Source: Quercus robur
Lineage: Eukaryota > Streptophyta > Magnoliopsida > Fagales > Fagaceae
Length of the DNA stretch: 64,000 nt
Direction of reading: 5' to 3'
Assembly (NCBI RefSeq): GCF_932294415.1
Contig: NC_065539.1
Coordinates: 49,805,501-49,869,500 of the forward strand
Below the pieces are notes generated by a model, which searched no databases, was not told the DNA's origin, and worked only from the letters and a program-made list of their open reading frames with translations. Both the position numbers and the translations under genes were made by a program. Positions 25,001 through 34,362 of this stretch are shown in pieces; the stretch's first letter is position 1; the number at the start of each line of letters is the position of its first letter.

Positions 25001-26010
25001 TGTACTTTATTTTTTGGCTACGTTCTTTCCTTACTCCAGTATTATTCAATCAATATGTATCTTTGCGTTCGTGTTTTGTTCTTTTTTCATGGGGCCAGTT
25101 TTAGTCTTTGAGATATATTTTCCAGTTTTTCTAATCTTAGTTCTGTACTAATATTTCAGCTGGAAACTTGCGTCATTTGATAGTTGAAGCTTGTGTTGCC
25201 AGAAACCTACTGGATACATCTGCATATTACTGGCCAGGTTATGTGAATGGATGCATCAATCAAATACCTCATACTCTGCCTGCTCAAGCCCCTAGTTGGT
25301 CATCATTTATGAAGGGTGCTCCACTGACTCCAGTATTGATAAATGCTTTGGTTTCAACTCCTGCTACAAGGTATACTCTTTCTGGTTCTTATTCTTAAGT
25401 ACTGTAGTTAATAAATCTGTGATACCCCATATTTTGCGGATTGGATTGGTTTGTTTTAGTGTGTTGTGCGGGCATGTGTTAAGTCCCACCTCGGTTGTTT
25501 ACTAGGTGGATGTTGGATTTATAAGTGATTATGAGGAACCCGGTTGCAACTATAAGTGTAGATGTGGCTAGCACTTTCCTCCCGTCCTTACAGAATCAAT
25601 ATTTTTATAACAAGGTTTCTACAAGTCACCCTGTTGAGTTATTTAGATTCTAGGGTTTGTCCTAAAGGGGTGCATTAAATGGTAAATTGCATATTCTTTC
25701 TTGAAAAATATGCTTAATTAACTAGTCATATGATTGTTGGACATACCAATTTGCGAAGTTCATTGATTTAAAATATATATATGAGTATAATGGATTTTTC
25801 CTTCAGCCATTAACAATTATGATCCATTCACTTTATAAATGGGGTTCCAATATACAAAAAATATAGATGATCTCTATGTGGTGAACTTTTAGATTACTAA
25901 TTAATGTCTTTAACTATGGCCTGGTCTTCAGTTATTCCTTTTTCTCTCCTGAAGCCAGGTATATCAAATGCTCTTTTTTGTAAATCTACCCAAAGGTAAA
26001 TTCACTGAAT

Positions 26011-26043
<33 letters not shown>

Positions 26044-29000
26044 ACTCGAGAAAATATTTGAGGTTGCAGTCAATGGATCAGATGATGAGAAGATATGTGC
26101 TGCTACTATACTTTGTGGGGCCTCTTTAATTCGGGGTTGGAATATACAGGTAACAAAGTTAAACTTTTACATACCATATTTTAAATTCTTTGTTCCTGAA
26201 TAGCTACAAAACTAGAGTCTTTGCCCTTGCATATTATTGATACCTAGCATTTCTTTATTTCTTTCTTTTTAATTTTGCTTTTAGTAATAAGGGCACCGCA
26301 CAACTACTCTAATAACTTTAAGGTCTGCATTTCATGCAGGAACACACTGTTCATTTCATTACTAGACTATTATCTCCTCCAGTTCCTCCAGAATATTCTG
26401 GGAGTGACAGCCACTTGATTGGATATGCTCCAATGCTGAATGTAATAATTGTTGGAATAACTTCTGTTGATTGTGTTCAGATCTTCTCTCTACATGGCTT
26501 GGTACTTTCTTCAATGCTTTTCCTTGGCTAAGAAGTTTTTTTTTTTTTTTTTTTTTTTTTTTTCATGTGTAATGGAACCAATAAATAATTGCAACAATGT
26601 GAGTGATATCATTACACTTGAAGGTACTCTAAAATAAGGAAAGGCCAACAGAAAGTAAACTAAAACATAATTAAGACATGATGACATACATTTTAGTAAT
26701 GTTGAGACTTTGCAAAGCATTATGCAACTAGGTTTGCTTGCCTTTGACTGAATACATCAGTTGAGTGTATTCTTGGCTACCGAATGAAGCATGGTTATGA
26801 AATTGAAAGAGGAAATGGGGATAGAGGCTCAAGGAACAAAGTTAATAATCAGAAGTTAGCACGTTTAGTAATGCAATAATGATAGGTGTAGACATGTAGT
26901 TTATGATTAATATCTCTAGCCAAGTGTTGAATCTTCAATTAAATTGACTTGGAATTGGATTGTATTTACTTTCAAACTCCAGTGATTCTACAGAAGGGTG
27001 ATAATGACTGAGAATTTTAGGTCAGCTACAAAATAATGTCGCTTTTCTGAATTTTTTGCCAGGTTCCGCAACTTGCATGTTCACTAATGCCAATCTGTGA
27101 GGTTTTTGGATCATGTGTACCAAATGTCCCGTGGACTCTCACAAATGGGGAAGAAATTTCTGCTCATGCTGTGTTTTCAAATGCATTTATTCTTCTTTTG
27201 AAGCTATGGAGGTTTAATCATCCTCCTCTTGAACATGGAGTAGGAGATGTACCCACAGTTGTATCCCAACGAACTCCTGAATACCTTCTATTATTACGAA
27301 ACTCCCACCTAGTATCTTCTGGGAATGTAAACAAAAATCGAAATAGAAAAAGACTCTCAGCGGTTGCAAGTTTATCATCTCCACAACCCATATTTGTGGA
27401 TTCATTTCCAAAATTAAAAGCATGGTATCGGCAGCATCAAGCATGCATAGCTTCAACATTATCTGGTCTTGTTCATGGAACACCAGTTCATCAGATTGTC
27501 GATGGGCTTCTTAATATGATGTTTAGGAAGATTATTAGAGGAAACCAATCCTTAACTTCATTTACATCTGGAAGTAGTGGTTCTTCGGGAACTGGAAATG
27601 AGGATACTTCTTTAAGACCTAAATTGCCTGCCTGGGATGTACTGGAAGCTGTTCCCTTTGTTGTTGATGCTGCTTTAACAGCCTGTGCTCATGGAAAACT
27701 TTCTCCTCGTGAACTGGCTACAGGTTAGCGTGCGTGTTGGTTTGTGCTGGTTATACATGTAAAATTTGGGAAAACAAAATCAAATGAGTTTTATACTTGA
27801 ATTTCTTTTAAATTACAACTGGGACCCTAAGATGATCTTTGCAACTGTAAATAAAGTTTATACGACAGGATATTTATGATATACTCAAATCACCATTATT
27901 GATTTAACATGTCAGTAAATGACAAAATATGTTCTTTGGTTGAGTCGATGTAGCACCCAGTTGTTGATCAAAACAGATTCCTTTTAAAATAGGGTAGTGT
28001 TATAATTTATGACTTTTTCAATATTTTCAGGTCTGAAAGATTTAGCTGATTTTCTCCCTGCAACTTTGGCAACTATTGTGAGCTACTTTTCATCTGAAGT
28101 AACTAGGGGTATTTGGAAGCCAGTTTTCATGAATGGAACAGATTGGCCTAGCCCTGCTGCAAATTTGTCTAATGTTGAAGAGCAAATTAAGAAAATCCTT
28201 GCCACCACTGGTGTTGATATCCCAAGTCTTGCTGCAGGTTTTCTCTTTTAAACATTATAACTTCTCAATAATTAGTTTTGCATGTCTAGACATCGGCCAA
28301 AGACCTTTATTTCTGTGTCTGCCATTGTCAAAGATGTCCAAAGTCAGAAGCTTAGTGATAAATATAATCAATCCTGATTATTATAATACTTAAGATCTCC
28401 TTATTTAGGATTCAAGCTGTGTCAATCAAAATTCATGTTTTTTTAACACCCCCCCACCCCCTCTCCCCCCCACAAAAAAAAAAAAAAGAAAAGAAGAAAA
28501 ACCCAGAGAATCCCGAACTTATCATGTCTTACAGGATTAAGATGATTATACTTATCAAAAAAAGTATTAAGATGATTATGAGCTATTGAAATTGGCTTCT
28601 TGGAGGTCTTTCTTTTCTTTATATAGAGTTAGTTCTCCAGTATTCTGATAGAGAAATGGTTCTCGCAGGTGGAAGCTCTCCGTCTACACTTCCACTTCCC
28701 CTGGCTGCCTTTGTGAGCCTTACAATAACCTATAAGATTGACAGAGCCTCAGAACGTTTTCTCAATTTGGCTGGCCCAGCCTTGGAGTCCCTTGCAGCAG
28801 GTTGTCCATGGCCTTGCATGCCAATCGTGGCTTCCTTGTGGACCCAAAAGGCGAAGCGCTGGAGTGACTTCCTTGTCTTTTCTGCATCTCGAACTGTCTT
28901 CCTCCACAGCAGTGATGCAGTGGTTCAGCTCCTTAAAAGCTGCTTCACTGCCACACTTGGTCTGAATGATGCACCTATTTCAAGCAGTGGTGGTGTTGGC

Positions 29001-29786
29001 GAACTTCTTGGCCATGGATTTGGATCCCATTTCAGCGGTGGGATTTCTCCTGTTGCTCCGGGTATTCTTTATCTACGTGTTTTTCGATCCATTAGAGATA
29101 TTGTGTTCGTAACAGAAGAGATTATTTCTCTCTTGATGCATTCTGTCAGAGAAATAGCATCTAGTGGGCTTCCAAGAGAAAAATTAGACAAGTTAAGGGC
29201 AAGCAAGAATGGATTGAAATACAGACAGGTTTCACTTTCTGCATCAATGACTCAGGTGAAACTTGCAGCTGCCCTTGGTGCTTCTTTGGTATGGTTATCT
29301 GGAGGCTTGGGTCTTGTCCAATCCTTGATAAAAGAAACCTTGCCTTCTTGGTTTATATCTGTTCACAGATGTGAGCCGGAAGAAGGGTCAGAAGGGATGG
29401 TTGCAATGCTTGGGGGATATGCTCTTGCCTACTTCACAGTGCTTTGTTTGGCCTTTTCTTGGGGTGTTGACTCAACATCATCTGCATCAAAGCGGCGCCC
29501 AAAAATCCTTGGGACGCACATGAAATTCCTGGCAAGTGCACTTGATGGGAAAATTTCACTTGGTTGTGATTGGGCCACTTGGCGTGCTTATGTCTCAGGA
29601 TTCGTGACCTTGATGGTTGGCTGCACACCAAATTGGGTACTAGAGGTAGATGTAGATGTCTTGAAGAGACTGAGTAGTGGGCTGAGACAGTGGAATGAGG
29701 AGGAGCTTGCTTTGGCATTGCTGGGGATAGGTGGGATTGGTTCAATGGGTGCAGCTGCTGAACTGATAATAGAAAATGAGATGTAA
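19083..29786 (+). CDS. MED33A: Mediator subunit 33 (REF4/RFR1 family), tandem copy 1, 12 exons
   Basis: Large subunit of the Mediator tail. In Arabidopsis, MED33A/RFR1 and MED33B/REF4 act in the nucleus to hold back phenylpropanoid (lignin) gene expression. Coding exons: 19083-19357, 20937-21047, 22309-22656, 23022-23341, 23460-23551, 24077-24437, 25160-25370, 26035-26149, 26340-26501, 27063-27723, 28031-28237 and 28669-29786. Total 3981 nt, 1326 aa, near the ~1300 aa usual for the family. Hallmark stretches include SYICWDNNVPILWKFLEKAL, VWQLLDATLDDEGLLELTS, EEEESAPVDETE, ILCGASLIRGW, CEVFGSCVPNVPWTLTNGEE and WATWRAYVSGFVTLMVGC. No catalytic domain is expected. ATG 19083 was chosen because the upstream in-frame codon at 19068 is GTG. 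All phases join; intron 7 uses an unusual purine-rich acceptor (see findings). Confidence 0.93.
19371..19918. repeat. ~274-bp tandem duplication in intron 1 of MED33 copy 1
   Basis: GAAATGGGGTATTC at 19442 recurs at 19716. The following blocks (TGTGTTTGGTTCCTGAGAAA, ATAAAGTAATGTCT) repeat with the same offset of about 274 bp. Similarity is strong but with indels. A smaller ~85-bp duplication (CAAGATTCTG...CATTTCCCC) follows at about 20036-20190. Confidence 0.75.
23855..23945 (-). mobile_element. LINE 3'-tail-like fragment in intron 5
   Basis: The sequence with TATTTTATTGATGAAAAAG and CATGTACGCAGAAAGTGTGC resembles the 3' tails of the L1-like remnants at 24717 and 43645 on the minus strand. 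It is short, and this is by eye only. Confidence 0.35.
24700..24861 (-). mobile_element. 5'-truncated LINE tail with 17-bp target duplication in intron 6
   Basis: ATAAAGAACAGAATAGT occurs at 24700-24716 and 24845-24861. Between them is an oligo(T)-started L1-like tail (TTATAAGTAAATAAAATTTT..., GTATACAGGAAGTATAC), followed by an inverted copy of the DNA immediately downstream (see the inverted repeat 24795-24900). Confidence 0.65.
24795..24900. repeat. Long inverted repeat in intron 6
   Basis: The left arm starts CAGTGGTCCAACCTAAG (24795) and the right arm ends CTTTTTAGG-like then TTGGACCACTG (24900). The arms are about 44 bp and near-identical apart from an 8-bp insert, with a ~10-nt loop. 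The transcript could fold into a strong hairpin. Confidence 0.8.
28536..28579 (+). mobile_element. Ultra-short retro-insertion ending CTTATC-A7 in intron 11
   Basis: ATTAAGATGATTAT occurs at 28536-28549 and 28566-28579, with only ACTTATCAAAAAAAGT between. A few retroposon 3'-end bases plus oligo(A) between perfect 14-bp direct repeats indicates an extremely truncated insertion. Confidence 0.55.
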
Positions 29787-30451
29787 ATTCCTCTCCCTCT
29801 TTTCATTAGTTTTTTTTAGGATGGCCTCTGTTCTATATAGAATGTAATTGTACATTAATCCCTCATAGGAAAGTTTTTTTAGGAATAAACTTCCATTTTG
29901 TATAGTTAAGGTTCTAAAGTTTGTCCAATGGAAAAGCTTCACCCTCAAGAATGGGAAAATTTTGTCCAGAAGGGGCTCATATTTGCGCAACATAATTTCT
30001 TTGACCATAAATTCTTCTTAGAAAGTTGTCAGCCAGTTAAATTTATGTCATCTTCTGCTTATAATCAATCCAATTTGGCTAAAGGCTTTGAAGCTTAACA
30101 TGAGGTGCAGTATTCTTATATATATAATGAATAAGCGGATAATGAATTTTAAGAAAGCACTCAATTCTGAGATGAGTTGAGAGATTTTGTAAGTTTCATC
30201 TATTCAGCAACAGACACTTAACTCTTATGAATTTAATTGAGTTTTATTATGATGCCTTTACAAGCAATGTCCATTCTGGTCTATTTGTGTTTTTAGTCTC
30301 AAACTCGCTAAAAACATATACTTACATACTTCATTTACTTAGATAAAATATCTTTGGGCCTCTTAAACTTTATTGGATAGTAAGCCAGCCACAGCAACAT
30401 GCGTTAGACTTTTTATGAATTATATATATTTATTTCTGTTTTGGGCCTTCA
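29787..30451. other. 3' flank of MED33 copy 1
   Basis: 3' UTR and spacer. AATGTAATTG-type and AATAAAC sequences at about 29840-29890 may serve as polyadenylation signals. No gene is seen. Confidence 0.4.
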
Positions 30452-31271
30452 ACTTTCATATTAAACACGTTTCGGCTTTTTTTTTTTTTTTAAGGGACAA
30501 CATAAGTTACTTGTTGAATTACTCAATTTACAATCCAAACAAAATTAGGAAAACTTTTATATTAAACTGTTTTCAAGTCTTTCTAGAAATAAAATTGTAC
30601 CAATCTATATAAATATATATATATATATATACACACACACTAGCCTCATCACACGCTTTGCGCATACAATGAGGCTTTTTTTTTTGGTCTAGTGTCATAA
30701 TTTTCATTTCTTTTTAAATTTTGGATAAGGTTTTTTTTTTTTTTGGAGAGTTTGGATAAATTTGTTTTGAAGATATAGATTAGTAGGAGAGTGTCCTATT
30801 TTGTAGGCATTTTAAGTGAAGTTGGAGATATAGATTATCAGGTTATCCTTAAGTTTTTTCCCTGTTAAACTTAAGATTTAAGGATATTTCTGAACCACAT
30901 AAAAATCCTGTTAAACTACTACTACTACTACTACTATTATTATTTAAGGGGCTTCTCCCTTTTTGGTTCCAAAATACCCCTACAGCCTACATTTAAGTAA
31001 GGGCAAAACTACTAAATAGGGGCTTCTCCCTTTTTGGTTCCAAAATACCCCTACAGCCTACATTTAAGTAAGGGCAAAACTTGAGGATAACATTGTAAAT
31101 CATATCTCTAACTCTCACCTATAACATTTGTTACAAATATATGATCACTCTCCCACTAACCCTTTTCTTCAAAACAACTACGTAGGGCCTAATTGTTAGG
31201 ATGATTTTTGTTTTTGATTTCAAAACAGTATAAAAACAATTTTCAAAAAATTGAACTTGAAACTAATTTTC
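30452..31271. repeat. ~800-bp dispersed repeat, copy 2
   Basis: Second copy of 12523-13309. It carries the same minus-strand Helitron-like end (ACTAG at about 30639) and the start of the same Harbinger MITE (about 31185), which is cut off near 31271. Unlike copy 1 it has an internal tandem duplication of about 66 bp: GGGGCTTCTCCCTTTTTGG at about 30949 and again at about 31018, each followed by the block ending AGTAAGGGCAAAAC. Confidence 0.8.
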
Positions 31272-31816
31272 CTTTTTATTTTTTTTTCAAAAGCCTACCC
31301 GTAATGTGAAATTCTTTTAGATTCAGATAACTTTTCTACACACATATGATTCACAAACTATTGGATACAGAATTTACTACCTTGACATCCTATTAAAATA
31401 TATATGAATTAATTTAATAAAATATTTAAATTATTATCAAGTTTACTACAAAATATTTACAAATTTACTCATTAATTTAACCACATAATAATTTTTCAAG
31501 TGAAAATTGAAAAAAGTCATAGAACTCATGATCATGAATGATCTAATCCCAAAACTAAGGTGGAATGCAGTAAATATAAGTAAAATGTATAGACTAGTTT
31601 ATCACTCAAACATTATAATTTATAAATCTTCCATATCTCTCTCTCTTTCAAAAAAAATTTTTTTTAGTACAAAAGAAATACTTAGTTGCTTTCATGTTTT
31701 ATTTATCTATTATATTTCTTATGTTATTTCTATCATATTTTTGTATATTTAAAGAGTATCATGGATTGAAGTCCAACATATAATAACCAAATTGAACTCA
31801 GAATAAGAGATAAATT

Positions 31817-31827
31817 TAAGTTTAAGT

Positions 31828-31867
<40 letters not shown>

Positions 31868-31886
31868 AGAATGAGATAAGTTTAAG
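31817..31886 (-). mobile_element. Short retro-insertion: long oligo(T) plus GAGAATGAGA
   Basis: TAAGTTTAAG occurs at 31817-31826 and 31877-31886. The segment between is TAGG, about 36 T, then GAGAATGAGA. Same plan as the insertion at 11505; the flanking repeat is only 10 bp. Confidence 0.45.
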
Positions 31887-32131
31887 CTAACTAAGGTGAT
31901 ATGATTTAATTGTGTTGGAGTGTACAAAATCATTCTATTTGTTTATATATATTGGTTAGTATGACTTGAATTAGGTTGCAATATTTCCTAAAGATGAGAT
32001 CACATCGAGGTATATGCTTCAATTGAGAGAATCTTTTAATTTCAAAGTAATGCTGCATGTATGTCCATAGTTATAAAATGGATGCAATAGTTAAACATTG
32101 TAAGCGTCCCAAAGTTGTTTCCTTAAAAATT

Positions 32132-32190
32132 ATAAATGGTAATATATATATATATATATATTTTTTTTTTTTTGAGAAGATAAATGGTAA
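32132..32190 (-). mobile_element. Short retro-insertion: (TA)n T13 GAGAAG
   Basis: ATAAATGGTAA occurs at 32132-32142 and 32180-32190, bracketing a TA run, T13 and GAGAAG. Same plan as the insertion at 11505. Confidence 0.5.
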
Positions 32191-32264
32191 GAATTAGGGA
32201 TTAGATTTAAAAATAATAATTAGAATGTTTGACTTACCATAATGTTGTTTACACCGTAATTTTA

Positions 32265-32432
32265 ATTTTATTTTTTTTATAGAGTTTCAACTTATGACGT
32301 CCATTTCTCATTATTGTGCTTTTTATCATTAGACCAAGACACCAATCGATTTTTGGTGTAGGCAAGGATTGAACCCCAGATCTCTTATTCAAACATCAGA
32401 GACTTTACTAATTGAATTAACTAAAACCCACA
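32265..32432 (-). mobile_element. tRNA-derived SINE, minus-strand copy
   Basis: Read on the minus strand it begins TGTGGGTTTTAGTTAATTCA, has the B box GGGGTTCAATCC and the body GGTGTCTTGGTCTAATGATAA, and ends in AAACTCT plus A-rich tail. Same family as 12292-12454. Confidence 0.75.
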
Positions 32433-32999
32433 TTTAAACTGTAATTTGTCGAAAAATTAATGAAAAAAAAATCATATTAAGCTAAGTTATAATCCCAAAT
32501 ACAAAGAAAAAAAGGAACACCATACGGTCCGTACCTATCGATGATAAGGTATCCTAAGAAGTTAGAAATTAGCATAGATTTAGATGAGATTAAAGGATAA
32601 TTAGCAAGAATTTATGTAGTACTTTATTTAAAAAAAATAATAAAGCCATTCAAAAAATAAAATAAACAAATGGGAGGCAAATGACCATGTATTAAATCAA
32701 TAAAACGCATTCCAATTCTTTAGACACAAACAATATTAATCGGTAAAAAGAAATAATGTAAAGAAAAAATGTAAACATGAATAGAAAGAAATAGATTAAC
32801 AATTGAAAATTGAAAAATTTTAAAAAGAAAAAAAAAACACAATATTTACAACCTCGCAAAAGAAAATCCATCACAAATCATAAAAATTGCAATGGAAAAA
32901 AGCAAAGGAGTTCAGGGGAAGAAAAATAAAAATTGACCTTGAATTAGTGGCTTTTAAATCCAAAGGGAAGCAACTGAATGTTTTGATGGGGGAGAGAAG

Positions 33000-33190
33000 C
33001 CGTTTGTTTGATAAGGAGAAACATTAGCTGTTTGTTTGATGGAAGATGGTTGATTTTTGGAGAGAGAGAGAGAGAGAGAGGAGATGATTGATTGCTAAAT
33101 TTAAGGCAATTTGGATTTAATAGAAAAGTCATTAATAGGAGAAACATTAGCCGTTTGTTTGATGAGAAGATGATGAGTTGAGAGAGAGAA
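33000..33190. repeat. Duplicated ~120-bp GA-rich segment upstream of MED33 copy 2
   Basis: AGGAGAAACATTAGCTGTTTGTTTGATGG-like sequence (about 33016) recurs at about 33137 with AGCCGTTTG; both are followed by GAGAGAGAG and GATGATTGATT. A third partial match (AAGCCGTTTGTTTGATAAGG) starts the block. Confidence 0.7.
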
Positions 33191-33539
33191 AAGATGATTG
33201 ATTATAGAGAATATGTGAAGCGGAAACCAAAATAGAAAAATTTGTGACATGACAATAATGTGACTTAACTAAAAAATAGCAAAAATAAATATTACACTTC
33301 CAACTTTTAATTTAGATATATATAGAAACTAGACATAGATAGATTATATCGACATTAATTTGGCCTAATAATACAAATGATCGTTTTGAATTTGACTCTA
33401 TCCGTTAAAATTCGATCCTATCTATAAAAAGAAATAGCTCTTTCTCTCACTTTAATTAATCTTACAACCATAAAGTCGTCAACTTACTTTGACTGTTTCT
33501 TTCTCTGACCGATTATACTGCAAAATACACATCACAAAC

Positions 33540-33547
33540 TATAAAAG
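33540..33547 (+). promoter_or_regulatory. Candidate TATA box of MED33 copy 2
   Basis: TATAAAAG about 75 bp before the start codon, leaving room for a short 5' UTR. Inference from position only. Confidence 0.45.
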
Positions 33548-33617
33548 AAGAAGCTGGCAATGGCATTGTGTATGCCTAAAAATCACAGAAACTGTTCGTA
33601 GGGACGTACCCTTTGAA

Positions 33618-34309
33618 ATGGAGCAAAGCAATGATTGGGTCCAGATGGTGATAGAGGTAACCAAAGATGCACAAGAAAAGGGTAGTGACCCTCATGTCTG
33701 GGCAATGCAGCTGTCCAAGTTCTTGAACTCGGAAGGAGTGTCACTGCCATCCATAGAAGTGGCAGAGGCTTTGGTTTCCTACATTTGTTGGGACAACAAC
33801 GTTCCCATCTTGTGGAAGTTCCTAGACAAGGCCTTGGTGCTAAACATTGTGCCCCCTCTGCTCGTTCTTACTTTGTTTTCTACAAGGTTTTTTATTTATT
33901 TATTATTACTTTTAGACTCTCGTTTTTTTGTCAGATATCATTTTTATCAGATATCATTTTTATCATACACCAGTAAGAACATGTTACGTTAAAAAAAAAA
34001 AAAAAAAGTGTTATGAAAAATGTTGTATCCTAAATTTGTTATTTTTTGTTTGGGATATGTTTTTGGAGTTTGAGGAATGACGTGGCTGGTTTGGAGAGAA
34101 ACATTTTCCTTGCAAGTATCAAGAGGACAAAAATTAACTATTTTATTTATAAAGTGTTTGAATTTCAAGGTTTTTTTAAAAAGAGTTTTTGAATAAAATA
34201 ATAATTAACATCTTATTATCATAGAATTTGTTGTACTGAGAAGGGAGACCCGGCACGAACAGTGATTAGTCTCTGGTTGAAAGCTTTGAGGATACACTGT
34301 GGGAAACCA

Positions 34310-34362
<53 letters not shown>

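Noticed and set aside
25420..25625. LTR-like sequence (GTGATACCCCATATT..., AAGTCCCACCTCGG) in intron 7 of MED33 copy 1.
   Set aside because: Looks like a fragment of a retrotransposon LTR, but no TG/CA ends or target duplication could be fixed.
26035..26042. Using TTAGCAG as the true acceptor of exon 8 in MED33 copy 1.
   Set aside because: It shifts the frame and meets TGA within seven codons; the upstream GATGGAAG acceptor gives TSLAELEK, matching copy 2.
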